In this document: positions 53,202 to 62,492 of the stretch, one piece after another
Layout: each line of letters opens with the position of its first letter
How positions within the stretch are numbered: position 1 is the stretch's first letter
Assembly (NCBI RefSeq): GCF_030296755.1
Contig: NZ_AP027741.1
Span: forward strand, 124,001 to 188,000
From: Methylophaga marina
GTDB taxonomy: Bacteria > Pseudomonadota > Gammaproteobacteria > Nitrosococcales > Methylophagaceae
DNA: 64,000 nucleotides
Direction: 5' to 3'
Notes under the pieces: model-generated
Databases searched by the model: none
What the model saw: only the letters and a program-made list of their open reading frames with translations
Told to the model about the DNA's origin: nothing
Program-made: the position numbers and the translations under genes

Positions 53202-56200
53202 TTTGCAGTTTCTCTTTAATAAATTGTTTCATATTCTCCAATTGAAATGTTTCTGCCATTTGACGCATTTCATTAATAAATGATTGACTCGCCATCCCTT
53301 GTGATTCGAGCTCATCAATGATTTCTCTCACCCCCATAATGTAGCCCAAATCCAGCATTTCAAGCAGTGATTCTAATACATGTGTTTCAGGGATTATCTT
53401 CTCACTATCAATAGACTCATCTGTTTCAGGCACTGTCTCGTCGGCCTGAATCCATTCTAAATGGAGCCTCTCACCAATCCAATTAATCAGCTCCATCAAA
53501 TTGACAGGTTTAAGGACAAAATCACTCGGTAAGATACCCGATGAATTTTCCAAGTTCCGGTCAAACGCATTGGCAGAAATAATACAGATATGCACATCAG
53601 ACTGATGCACATTTCGAATCAGATGACAGGTTTCCCAACCATCCATTTCAGGCATCGCCAGATCCATGAAAATGATATCGGGTTTAAAATCAGGGTAGAT
53701 ACGTAAACACTCGGGGCCTGACGCTGCCTCTTTGACTTCAAAGCCTAATGGCGTCAATACATTCATCAACAACTCTCTGTCGATGGGTTCATTATCAACA
53801 ACCAGTAATTTACGACGTGGCCCTTTGTAACCGACAGGCATACGCATTGCCAGCGAAGGTAATGCTTCATCAAGACGCACAGTTGGTAAAAATAAGCGAA
53901 TGTAAAAGGTGGTCCCCTCACCCACTTTGCTTTCCAAATCCAATACACCGCCCATCAATTGAGTCAGTAATTTACAAATGGTCAAGCCCAGTCCCGTGCC
54001 ACCAACCCCCGTTGCGGTATTGCCTCTGACAAAAGGCTGAAAAATATTTTCAATATCTTTTTCATCAATGCCGGGCCCCGTATCTGCCACCTCAATGGAT
54101 AAGAATTCACGTGCATAACTAAAGTGAATATCGATACCGCCTTCGCGAGTATATTTGACGGCATTACCGATAATATTAATCAGAATCTGGCTGAGGCGTT
54201 TATGGTCGGCTCGCACAACCGGAGGTAAGTCATCAGGTATGGTGTAATGAAATCGTAAGCCTTTATTCTTAGCCTGAATTTCAAACATACTGACGATTTG
54301 CTGAATATATTCGGGAAAGCGTAAGGATTTAATATCAAACTGCAACTTACCACTTTCAATTCGGGCAATATCCAAGGTGCCCTCAATTAATGACAATAAG
54401 TGTTCACCACTGCGTAAAATCACTTTAGTGGCATGTTTATTATTGCCAACGATATCGTCATTATTATCCAGTAACTGTGCATAACCAAGAATGCTATTGA
54501 GTGGTGTGCGTAACTCATGACTAATGCCGGTAATATAACGGCTCTTCGCCTGATTCGCCTGCTCTGCTACGACTCGTGCTTGTTGTAATTCAGCATCGGT
54601 TTGTTTATGCAGAATGATTTCACGCTGTAATAAATTATTTTGGTTGTTCGATTCCTGCTGAGCCACATTCCGGCTTTGTGAGGTCAATACCAGCCACCAC
54701 ACAATAATGCCGCTCACTAAGACCAGTGTCGAAAATGCTTTGATAAAGCCAAGCTGTATCGCTGGCATGATATGCGCTGAGTATTCTGTGACGGTCAGGG
54801 AAATATGGACATAGATAAGACCGAAAATAGACGCCAGAATCAATACCGTCAAAGACATCAATAATAAATAGTGCCCAACACCGCTATGAATATTGCCTGA
54901 CCAGGCTTTCGGTAATACTTTGCAGATGATGTTTTCCCACTGTGAGGTCAAGCGCCCATGTGGTTTACAAGCATCATTACATCGGGCATCCAAACAGCAG
55001 CATAAAGAACAGATTGGCCCCTGATAGGCTGGGCAATAAGCCACATCTTGTATTTCATAGTCACGCCCACAAATACTGCATGTTTCCTTGGTTTTACTCG
55101 GGTGAAAGGTAAAAGGTTGGCGGGCAAGATAGTATTTACCCTTGGTATACCAAGCAATTAAAGGTGAAGCGACTAAAGCCGTGAACATAGCAATAAAGGA
55201 TGAAAATGCCTGCGCCTCTAAACCAAACACACCCAAAAAGGCAGTGACGGAGATCAGTGATGCTATACCCATCGCCCCTACACCAACAGGATTGATGTCG
55301 TATAAATAGGCTCGACGGAATTCGACGCCCTTGGGACTCAATCCTAAAGGTTTATTAATCACCAGATCGGCTACCACTGCTGTAATCCAGGAAATTGCTA
55401 TATTGGAATACAACCCCAGAATTTGCTCGAGCGCCTGAAACACATCAAGTAACATGAGCATAGTAGCTATCAGTACATTGAATAATAGCCAGACAACCCG
55501 TCCAGGGTGACTATGCGTCAGGCGGGCAAAAAAGTTAGACCAAGCCAAAGAGCCGGCATAGGCATTGGTAATATTAATTTTAATTTGTGACAGCACCACA
55601 AAAAAGACGGTGACCGCCAATAACACATCGGTATTAGCAAACACATAGCTAAACCCCACGTAGTACATATGGGTAGGATTAATGGCTTCTTCGATACTCA
55701 TCCCTGCCATCAGGGCGAGATAGGCCAATAAGGCGCCAATAAACATTTTGGCCATGCCCATTGAAATCCAGCCTGGGCCTGCCATTAACACACCCAGATG
55801 CCATTGGAAGGAGTTCTTTTTTGTCCGTTCCGGCATAAACCGCAAGAAGTCGACCTGCTCCCCGACTTGTGGAATTAATGCCATACCGATAGCGACAGCG
55901 GTACCAAACATATAAATATTAAAGTCACTGTCATATCCGGATTCACCGGCAAAGTTCATCAAACCAGAAAAGGCATCAGGTTGCTTTATAAAGATAAATA
56001 CCAACGGCAAAATCATCATAAACAGCCATAAAGGCTGAGTGAGCATTTGGATACGACTGATTAAAGTGACGCCATGTGTGACGAGGGGGATCACAACCAC
56101 AGCACAGATGAGATAACTGACATAGAGCGGGATGGTGAAATACAAACTCAAGGCATAGGCCATGATCACCGCTTCGAGAGCAAATAATATGAAGGTGAAG

Positions 56201-56655
56201 GTGGCATAGACAAAAGATGAAATCGTCGAACCGATATACCCAAAACCAGCGCCACGCGTCAGCAAGTCCATATCCAGACCATATTTAGCGGCGTAATGAC
56301 TGATCGGTAAGCTGGTTAAGAAAATAATTAAACTAACGGTTAATATTGCCCAAAAAGCATTGGTAAAGCCATAGTTGACGGCAATAGTACCGCCGATAGC
56401 TTCTAGAACCAGAAACGATATCGCCCCCAACGCAGTATTTGAGACACGAAAAATGGGCCATTTTCGGAACGAATTTGGCGTAAACCTTAAGGCATAATCT
56501 TCCAGAGTCTCGTTAGCTACCCAGGTATTGTAATCACGCCGTATTTTAACAATACGTTGTGGTGCTTCATTCTCAGCAGAAGGAGTGATGGCATCATTCG
56601 GTGTCAAATTCATATCCTGACGTTGGGAAGATGCTTTTGCCTGTCCGTTAAACAA
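53194..56655 (-). CDS. Hybrid histidine kinase with N-terminal NCS1 permease-like domain
   Basis: The 1153-residue protein starts with a cytosine/purine/hydantoin (NCS1) permease-like domain of about 12 helices (about 35-500; motifs GAISFLVLEAIGGTIAVNYG and PQVGEQVDFLRFMPERTKK). A Cys-rich putative zinc module follows (CSICGRDY, CSLCCCLDARCNDACKP, about 525-565), then two more membrane helices, a HisKA domain (GISHELRTPLNS, about 700), HATPase_c (NIIGNAVKYTREGG, GGTGLGLTICK), a receiver (IIFMDLAMPEMDGW) and a helical tail. It probably senses a nitrogen compound by binding or transport and signals to the response regulator behind it. It lies directly after the urease block on the same strand. 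Confidence 0.92.
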   Translation of the reverse strand: MFNGQAKASSQRQDMNLTPNDAITPSAENEAPQRIVKIRRDYNTWVANETLEDYALRFTPNSFRKWPIFRVSNTALGAISFLVLEAIGGTIAVNYGFTNAFWAILTVSLIIFLTSLPISHYAAKYGLDMDLLTRGAGFGYIGSTISSFVYATFTFILFALEAVIMAYALSLYFTIPLYVSYLICAVVVIPLVTHGVTLISRIQMLTQPLWLFMMILPLVFIFIKQPDAFSGLMNFAGESGYDSDFNIYMFGTAVAIGMALIPQVGEQVDFLRFMPERTKKNSFQWHLGVLMAGPGWISMGMAKMFIGALLAYLALMAGMSIEEAINPTHMYYVGFSYVFANTDVLLAVTVFFVVLSQIKINITNAYAGSLAWSNFFARLTHSHPGRVVWLLFNVLIATMLMLLDVFQALEQILGLYSNIAISWITAVVADLVINKPLGLSPKGVEFRRAYLYDINPVGVGAMGIASLISVTAFLGVFGLEAQAFSSFIAMFTALVASPLIAWYTKGKYYLARQPFTFHPSKTKETCSICGRDYEIQDVAYCPAYQGPICSLCCCLDARCNDACKPHGRLTSQWENIICKVLPKAWSGNIHSGVGHYLLLMSLTVLILASIFGLIYVHISLTVTEYSAHIMPAIQLGFIKAFSTLVLVSGIIVWWLVLTSQSRNVAQQESNNQNNLLQREIILHKQTDAELQQARVVAEQANQAKSRYITGISHELRTPLNSILGYAQLLDNNDDIVGNNKHATKVILRSGEHLLSLIEGTLDIARIESGKLQFDIKSLRFPEYIQQIVSMFEIQAKNKGLRFHYTIPDDLPPVVRADHKRLSQILINIIGNAVKYTREGGIDIHFSYAREFLSIEVADTGPGIDEKDIENIFQPFVRGNTATGVGGTGLGLTICKLLTQLMGGVLDLESKVGEGTTFYIRLFLPTVRLDEALPSLAMRMPVGYKGPRRKLLVVDNEPIDRELLMNVLTPLGFEVKEAASGPECLRIYPDFKPDIIFMDLAMPEMDGWETCHLIRNVHQSDVHICIISANAFDRNLENSSGILPSDFVLKPVNLMELINWIGERLHLEWIQADETVPETDESIDSEKIIPETHVLESLLEMLDLGYIMGVREIIDELESQGMASQSFINEMRQMAETFQLENMKQFIKEKLQND

Positions 56656-56714
56656 ACAGCAACTTGGTACAACAAACGATTCAACATCTTAACTGATGCT
56701 CATAGTCATTTTAT

Positions 56715-56732
56715 CTACGTAATTCTACGTAG
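56715..56732. promoter_or_regulatory. Inverted repeat before the permease-kinase gene
   Basis: CTACGTA and TACGTAG form seven-base arms around ATTC, 60 bases before the kinase start. LuxR/NarL-type regulators often bind such sites, so autoregulation by the adjacent response regulator is possible. Confidence 0.45.
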
Positions 56733-56733
56733 G

Positions 56734-56761
56734 TAAAAAAACGTCCTGACAATGTCAGGAC
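56734..56761 (-). terminator. Rho-independent terminator after hupE
   Basis: On the minus strand GTCCTGACA and TGTCAGGAC pair, followed by G and seven T. It closes the urea transport and urease transcription unit 30 bases past the hupE stop. Confidence 0.9.
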
Positions 56762-56791
56762 ATTTTTATGGTCAATATAAACAGGCGTGTT

Positions 56792-57361
56792 TTAAGCTAT
56801 TAGGAAAAAGGCGCCTGCCACGGCTAATACAGATATTAGCAGGCTTTGTAGATACTGGCCTATACGATCTTTCTGACGGCCCAACAAGAAACCTGTAGCT
56901 AACAAACCGGCTGTTGTCAGTGTTAACCCCAGAATAGCCATAAAGCCATGCTCGGCCAGGACTAATTCTTGTCCATGCACAAAACCATGCATCAAACCAA
57001 ACATACTTGTCAGCATCAGTTGCCATAACGCACTGATTCTGGCACTCAAGAAGAGAATGAGCCCCATTGCCAGCACACTCACAGCTATACCTAGCTCAAC
57101 CATACTAGACGTAGTCATGAAGGCCCCCATCGTCAGGCCGATCAATAGAAAGATGATAAATAAGGTCGGTATTTGAAAGCGATTTTCAGTGGGTGCACGT
57201 GCTGCCCAGAACCCGATTGCTAACATCACTAATAAATGATCTAAACCGGTTAACGGATGCAAAAACCCACTCATAAACCCGACTGCGTCATGGCCTGGGT
57301 GTGCCATCGCCGTCAACGGAAATCCGACTAATGCCATTAAAATTAAAAGGCTTTTTTTCAT
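56792..57361 (-). CDS. ureJ: HupE/UreJ-family nickel transport protein
   Basis: The start ATG at 57361 has AGGA seven bases upstream and gives 189 residues. A signal peptide (MKKSLLILMALVGFPLTAMA) is followed by HPGHD and GFLHPLTGLDHLLVMLAIG, the His-rich family signature, and several membrane helices with GLMHGFVHGQE. HupE/UreJ proteins supply nickel to hydrogenase or urease. It is the last gene of the urease operon, 21 bases after ureG, which fixes urease as the client. Confidence 0.9.
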   Translation of the reverse strand: MKKSLLILMALVGFPLTAMAHPGHDAVGFMSGFLHPLTGLDHLLVMLAIGFWAARAPTENRFQIPTLFIIFLLIGLTMGAFMTTSSMVELGIAVSVLAMGLILFLSARISALWQLMLTSMFGLMHGFVHGQELVLAEHGFMAILGLTLTTAGLLATGFLLGRQKDRIGQYLQSLLISVLAVAGAFFLIA

Positions 57362-57382
57362 TATCAATTCCTCATCTAAAAA

Positions 57383-57991
57383 TTAGTGCAGCATTAAGCC
57401 TTGTTTTTCAATAAACAGGATAATGTCATCCAGACCTTGCTCATCTTTCAGGTTGGTAAAAAAGAACGGACGTTCCCCACGCATACGTTTGGCATCTTCA
57501 TCCATCACGTCTAAGGAAGCGCCTACCAGTGGCGCTAAGTCTGTTTTATTAATAATCAGCAAATCAGATTTGGTAATTCCCGGCCCACCTTTACGCGGTA
57601 TTTTTTCACCGGCTGATACGTCAATGACATATAAGGTCAAGTCGGAAAGCTCTGGACTAAAGGTGGCGGCTAAATTATCACCACCGCTTTCAATAAAGAC
57701 AATATCCAATGGCTCGAAACGTTTACTCAACTGTGCCACGGCTTCCAGATTCATCGACGCATCTTCACGGATCGCTGTATGCGGACAACCACCGGTTTCC
57801 ACACCAATAATCCGGTCTGCTGACAGGGCTTCATTTCGGGTTAGGAACTGTGCATCTTCTTTGGTATAAATATCATTAGTGACAACGGCTATGTTATAGG
57901 TATCACGCAGACGTTTACATAAAGCTAATGTTAATGCCGTTTTACCTGAGCCGACTGGCCCGCCGATCCCCACCCGTAATGGTTCTTTCAT
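57383..57991 (-). CDS. ureG: Urease accessory GTPase UreG
   Basis: The 202-residue protein has [13 protein letters not shown] (P-loop), the [15 protein letters not shown] segment, [18 protein letters not shown] with the Cys-Pro-His nickel site, [15 protein letters not shown] and [12 protein letters not shown] (guanine specificity). All are hallmarks of UreG, which delivers nickel to urease using GTP with UreE, UreF and UreD. Length is normal. It starts 12 bases after ureF. Confidence 0.97.
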   Translation of the reverse strand: MKEPLRVGIGGPVGSGKTALTLALCKRLRDTYNIAVVTNDIYTKEDAQFLTRNEALSADRIIGVETGGCPHTAIREDASMNLEAVAQLSKRFEPLDIVFIESGGDNLAATFSPELSDLTLYVIDVSAGEKIPRKGGPGITKSDLLIINKTDLAPLVGASLDVMDEDAKRMRGERPFFFTNLKDEQGLDDIILFIEKQGLMLH

Positions 57992-58003
57992 TTATACCTC
58001 ACT

Positions 58004-58687
58004 TTAAGAACGGAATAATCTCGAATATTGTGTTTCATGCCGACAGCTGGCTATGCTCAATGCGGGACAGAAATTACTCATTTCATCATCAGCACATTGC
58101 ATAGCCTGTTCAATGACGACCGTAATATTTTCACTAACGGCAACCAGAATTTGTTGACCTGCCACTTGTCCTAATGGAATCGCTTTCATTGCCGCACTGA
58201 CCTGATTTTCAATCCATGACCAAGCATATACATGCAACGTTTCCGCCAATGATATTTGCCAGTTCACCGCCGTACCCGCATATACAGTAGGAAAACTGGG
58301 CTCATCAATGGCAGTGATCACATCTAATTTTGCTTGCGGCCAGGCATCTAAATCCTGTTGCAGACGTAATAAGGAATAGCCCATTTGTCTGGATTCAAGC
58401 CAGGTTTCAGCACTGTCTCTACCAGCCTTATAGAAGCTATCCCAATGTTGGATGGCTGATTCATCCATGTTTTGCCATGCCTCAAACAAACGTTTCATCA
58501 CTGGCAATTCAAATTGCGCATAATAGGTCAGCAATACATCAGATATCCAACGCTGTGCGGTTGGTTTATCCGTCACATCGCCCGATTCAATGGCCCATTC
58601 AAAGCCTTGAGAATAACTGTAGGCACCAATAGGTAAAGCTGGGCTGGCCAGTTGTAATAAGCGTGAAAATGCGGCTGTGGTTTTCAT
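58004..58687 (-). CDS. ureF: Urease accessory protein UreF
   Basis: The start at 58687 (MKTTAAFSRLLQLASPALP) gives 227 residues, one base after the ureE stop; a longer ORF in the same frame only reads through the His codons of ureE out of frame. LPIGAYSYSQGFEWAIESG is the UreF signature. The last residues (RHETQYSRLFRS) match the family's conserved C-terminus. UreF bridges UreD and UreG on the urease apoenzyme during nickel insertion. Confidence 0.95.
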   Translation of the reverse strand: MKTTAAFSRLLQLASPALPIGAYSYSQGFEWAIESGDVTDKPTAQRWISDVLLTYYAQFELPVMKRLFEAWQNMDESAIQHWDSFYKAGRDSAETWLESRQMGYSLLRLQQDLDAWPQAKLDVITAIDEPSFPTVYAGTAVNWQISLAETLHVYAWSWIENQVSAAMKAIPLGQVAGQQILVAVSENITVVIEQAMQCADDEMSNFCPALSIASCRHETQYSRLFRS

Positions 58688-58688
58688 G

Positions 58689-59180
58689 TTAATGATGGTG
58701 ATGATGTGAATGATGATCATGGTCGTGATCATCGTCATGATGATGGTGATGTCCACCGCCATAAGCGCCGGCCTCGGGTTCAAACGGCGCGTCGGTCTCT
58801 TCCACAGTCACACGTAAACCTAACAACATGTCTTTTAACACATAATCGCTTTCCAGCTTCAGCCAGCCATCACCAATTTCTAATGGCACATGGCGATTAC
58901 CTAAATGGTAGGCTGCCCGCATCAAATCATGTGCAGAATGGGTGGTGACAATCATGACTTTTTGATCAGCCGCTTGTACCTGAATAATAGAGCCATCATC
59001 CGCTTGCAAAATATCACCGCCGCGTAAGATTTCTCCACGTGGCATAAATATCGCCGCCTCACGACCTGAAGCCAGATTGACCCGGATACGACTTTTTTGA
59101 CGTAAATCAAAACTCATCGATACCATGTCATCAAACTCGCTGATGCCGTTATTGCTTAATTTTGTGTGTATTTCAAGCAT
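58689..59180 (-). CDS. ureE: Urease accessory nickel chaperone UreE
   Basis: The 163-residue protein has the UreE N-domain (DLRQKSRIRVNLASGREAAIF, LRGGDIL) and the metal-binding C-domain with AYHLGNRHVPLEIG, including the conserved GNRH His. The C-terminus is a His/Asp tail of about 20 residues (HHHHHDDDHDHDHHSHHHHH), which stores or collects nickel. It lies between ureC and ureF, with the usual tight spacing. Confidence 0.96.
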   Translation of the reverse strand: MLEIHTKLSNNGISEFDDMVSMSFDLRQKSRIRVNLASGREAAIFMPRGEILRGGDILQADDGSIIQVQAADQKVMIVTTHSAHDLMRAAYHLGNRHVPLEIGDGWLKLESDYVLKDMLLGLRVTVEETDAPFEPEAGAYGGGHHHHHDDDHDHDHHSHHHHH

Positions 59181-59189
59181 AGTCTTACT

Positions 59190-60907
59190 CTAAAAAAGGA
59201 AATAGCGTTGTGCCATAGGGAGTTCCGTAGCCGGATCACAAATCAGTAATTCACCATCAGCCAGCACTTGATACGTTTCAGGATCGACACTGATTTCCGG
59301 TGTGGCATCGTTTAGCACCATATTTTTTTTGGTCACTTGACGGCAGTTCTTCACGGCAACAAGTGGTTTGGATAAATTCAGTTTTTTCACCTCAGGATTA
59401 TCCATCGCGGCCTGAGAGACAAAGGTCAATGAGCTTTTCAGGCCCTTACCAAAACTGGCAAACATGGGGCGATAATGAACAGGTTGCGGTGTCGGAATAG
59501 AGGCATTGGGATCGCCCATAACGGCTGAGGCAATACTGCCACCTTTTAAGATCAAAGTCGGTTTTACCCCAAAAAAGCAGGTCGCCATAAAACGAGATCA
59601 GCAAACTTGCCCGGTTCTATTGAGCCAACAATATGGGAAATACCGTGAGTAATGGCCGGATTGATGGTGTACTTAGCGATATAACGTTTGACGCGAAAGT
59701 TATCGGTATTCTCAGCGCCATCTTTGGTATCTTCAGGCAAGGTGCCACGCTGGACTTTCATTTTATGTGCTGTTTGCCAGGTACGCATGATTACCTCACC
59801 AACCCGCCCCATCGCCTGTGAATCAGATGACATCATCGCAAAGGCGCCGGTGTCATGGAGAATATCTTCAGCAGCAATGGTTTCACGGCGAATTCTCGAC
59901 TCAGCAAACGCCACATCCTCAGCAATCGCAGGATCAAGATGATGACATACCATCAACATATCCAAATGCTCATCCAACGTATTCACCGTGAAAGGTCGGG
60001 TGGGATTCGTTGATGACGGTAAGACATTTTGTGAACTGATGGCTTTAATGATATCCGGAGCATGACCACCACCTGCACCCTCAGTATGAAACGTATGGAT
60101 AGTGCGATCTTTAAATGCCGCTAAGGTCGTTTCAACAAAACCTGACTCGTTCAAAGTGTCACTATGAATCGCCACCTGGACATCCATTTCTTCTGCCACA
60201 CTTAAACAGTTATCAATGGCGGCTGGCGTCGTACCCCAGTCCTCATGCAACTTCAGACCAATCACGCCAGCTTCGACTTGTTCACGCGCTGGTTCAGGTA
60301 AAGAGACATTACCTTTACCGAAAAAGCCCATATTCATTGGAAACGCTTCGGCCGCTTCCAGCATTCGATGAATATGCCAAGGTCCTGGCGTGCAGGTTGT
60401 GGCAAACGTGCCTGTGGCTGGTCCGGTGCCACCGCCTAACATCGTGGTGACACCTGAGGTGAGTGCTTCTTCAATTTGTTGTGGACAGATCCAATGAATA
60501 TGACTGTCAATGCCACCTGCCGTGAGAATCATACCTTCACCGGCAATAACCTCAGTACCGGCACCGATAGGAATAGTCACGTTCGGCTGAATATCTGGGT
60601 TACCCGCTTTACCGATTTGCCAGATATGGCCATCTTTTAACCCTACATCTGCTTTGATAATGCCAGTCACAGCATCAATAATCAGTGCATTAGTAATGAC
60701 CGTGTCAGCCACTTCGGCTGCAGACAGTTGTGATTGCCCCATGCCATCACGAATCACTTTACCACCACCGAATTTGACTTCTTCGCCATAGGTAGTGAGA
60801 TCTTTTTCAACCTCGATCCATAGCTCGGTATCGGCAAGACGAATTTTATCACCCACCGTTGGACCGAACATTTCAGCATAGGCCTGACGAGAAATTTTAA
60901 CGCTCAT
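59190..60907 (-). CDS. ureC: Urease alpha (catalytic) subunit UreC, interrupted by a -1 frameshift
   Basis: The first ORF (60907-59564) carries the active site: HIHWICPQQ, the Lys to be carbamylated in [23 protein letters not shown] and MVCHHLDP. It ends early at [10 protein letters not shown] and a stop. The second ORF (ending 59190) continues with [20 protein letters not shown] and finishes MAQRYFLF. A run of six T on this strand (59571-59576) needs a seventh to read PAFFGVKP; the joined protein then has 572 residues, as normal for UreC. It hydrolyses urea with two nickel ions. As the rest of the operon is intact, a sequencing error is more likely than loss of urease. Confidence 0.93.
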
Positions 60908-61212
60908 GACAAGGCTCCCATGACTTTACCCGCAAACCCGTATACTGTTTGGGCACCTGCCAGTTTAACCAGCTCAATACTACGCATTTGACCTGGTTCA
61001 AACCGAACAGCCGTGCCAGCTGTTATATTCAGACGGAAGCCATAGGCCTGATCGCGGTCAAACAACAAGGCATCATTGACTTCATAAAAATGATAGTGCG
61101 AACCGACCTGGACTGGACGATCACCTGAATTGGAAACATCAATGAGTTTGGTCTCACGCTGAACATTCAGCTCAATATCACCATTTGCAAAACGCATTTC
61201 ACCTGGAATCAT
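60904..61212 (-). CDS. ureB: Urease beta subunit UreB
   Basis: The ATG at 61212 (AGG eight bases upstream) gives 102 residues, beginning [39 protein letters not shown] and [13 protein letters not shown] are clear UreB signatures. It overlaps ureC by four bases (ATGA). UreB is structural and packs against the UreC active-site subunit. Confidence 0.97.
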   Translation of the reverse strand: MIPGEMRFANGDIELNVQRETKLIDVSNSGDRPVQVGSHYHFYEVNDALLFDRDQAYGFRLNITAGTAVRFEPGQMRSIELVKLAGAQTVYGFAGKVMGALS

Positions 61213-61222
61213 CTTTGTCACC

Positions 61223-61525
61223 TCACACTATGGGGTCGTGTACAGTAATTAATTTGGTGCCATCAGGGAACGTGGCTTCCACTTGTATTTCGGTGACCAT
61301 TTCCGCAATGCCATCCATCACATCTTCACGTGTCAGTAAGGTCGTGCCATAACTCATCAGGTCACTGACACTTCGCCCGTCCCTGGCCCCTTCCATAATC
61401 GCTGCGGTGATATAAGCCACCGCTTCCGGATAATTTAATTTCACACCACGGTCTTTACGACGTTCTGCTAATAATGCAGCTGTAAAAATCAGTAACTTAT
61501 CTTTTTCTCTTGGCGTTAAATCCAT
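61223..61525 (-). CDS. ureA: Urease gamma subunit UreA
   Basis: The ATG at 61525 with AGGA seven bases upstream gives exactly 100 residues, the standard length, beginning [44 protein letters not shown] and [14 protein letters not shown] are diagnostic for UreA. It lies 19 bases after ureD and ten before ureB. Confidence 0.97.
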   Translation of the reverse strand: MDLTPREKDKLLIFTAALLAERRKDRGVKLNYPEAVAYITAAIMEGARDGRSVSDLMSYGTTLLTREDVMDGIAEMVTEIQVEATFPDGTKLITVHDPIV

Positions 61526-61544
61526 TGTCACATCCTATAATTAA

Positions 61545-62405
61545 TCAGGTTGCCCAAATACGTGGGCGTACAGCGCGTGAGTTTGCATACCATGGCCGCA
61601 GACAAGACCATAATTGTTCAAAATACTGTCGTGCTTCTTGTGCACAATTGCCGATATAGCGTGCTGTAAAGACTTCAGGGAGTGCGGAAACCCCATACTG
61701 CGCTACAGAGTTGAGTGTGACGTGTCGGCATTGCTCCATCACACTATCCGGGATATGACCGGCGGTGACCACAAAACTACCAAACACGGGAAAACCGCGT
61801 AATCCAGCTATCGATGTCAGCATAAGACTGTCCGGCTTAAATACCGCGTTCTCTTGCCATATCAAACGATCGTCACGCTTTATCTGCAACACTTGTTGGT
61901 AACGCCCATGTTGCCAGTGTTCGCCACTGGCCTGTCGTCCAAGACAACTGATATCCCATCCCGCAAAATGCGCATTTTGGCTCAATTCGACCTGTGTTTT
62001 CAGCGTGACATCAGCACCATCAAACACAATATTTTCCTGGGGAAACCACTCGAGAAGACTGTCATCGTGCTGCTCAATAGTCACGGTTTGACTGGCTTGT
62101 CGTCCAGCCGACTTATACCACTTGGTCGCACCAGGCGTCGTGATCAAACTCTTTGCAGAAGTTGCCAGCTCAAACAGAAGCTGCAGACGGTCGCCACCCG
62201 CAACACCACCTGGAGGATGAATAACTAATGCATGTGCCGGATTAGGCCCTTCGGGATAGAGACATTTTTGAATAGTTAAAGGACCAGAGTGGGCCTTTTT
62301 TGCCAGAATCGTCTTACCATTTCGTTCGATAAAACTTAATTGAAGACGAGCATCCCAGCCTGTCATTGCAGTATTTACTTGGGTTCTGTCTATCAATTGC
62401 GTCAC
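61545..62405 (-). CDS. ureD: Urease accessory protein UreD
   Basis: The GTG at 62405, with AGGA eight bases upstream, gives 286 residues, the usual UreD length; a longer ORF from 62453 lacks a good ribosome site. WDARLQLSFIERNGKTILA, HSGPLTIQKCLYPEG, HPPGGVAGGD and TPGATKWYKSAG are UreD features. UreD binds urease apoprotein and forms the nickel-insertion complex with UreF and UreG. It is the first urease gene, behind the urea ABC transporter. Confidence 0.93.
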   Translation of the reverse strand: MTQLIDRTQVNTAMTGWDARLQLSFIERNGKTILAKKAHSGPLTIQKCLYPEGPNPAHALVIHPPGGVAGGDRLQLLFELATSAKSLITTPGATKWYKSAGRQASQTVTIEQHDDSLLEWFPQENIVFDGADVTLKTQVELSQNAHFAGWDISCLGRQASGEHWQHGRYQQVLQIKRDDRLIWQENAVFKPDSLMLTSIAGLRGFPVFGSFVVTAGHIPDSVMEQCRHVTLNSVAQYGVSALPEVFTARYIGNCAQEARQYFEQLWSCLRPWYANSRAVRPRIWAT

Positions 62406-62446
62406 GCATTCTGTCCTGGTTTCATGCGATAAAAGATAACATGACA

Positions 62447-62485
62447 CCCCCACTCCCTATGCAAAAAAACATTTGGGAATGGGGG
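62447..62485 (-). other. Intercistronic stem-loop between urtE and ureD
   Basis: CCCCCATTCCC on the minus strand can pair with GGGAGTGGGGG (11 pairs, one G-T) around a 17-base loop that contains seven T. No T run follows the stem, so it looks more like an RNA processing or stability element than a terminator. Confidence 0.5.
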
Positions 62486-62492
62486 CTGCCGA

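Noticed and set aside
57423-57869. 148-codon ORF opposite ureG
   Set aside because: It is a shadow of the conserved ureG sequence; no family features in this frame.
58004-58783. Longer UreF ORF starting at 58783
   Set aside because: The extra residues come from reading the His-rich ureE tail out of frame; the start at 58687 fits the family and operon spacing.
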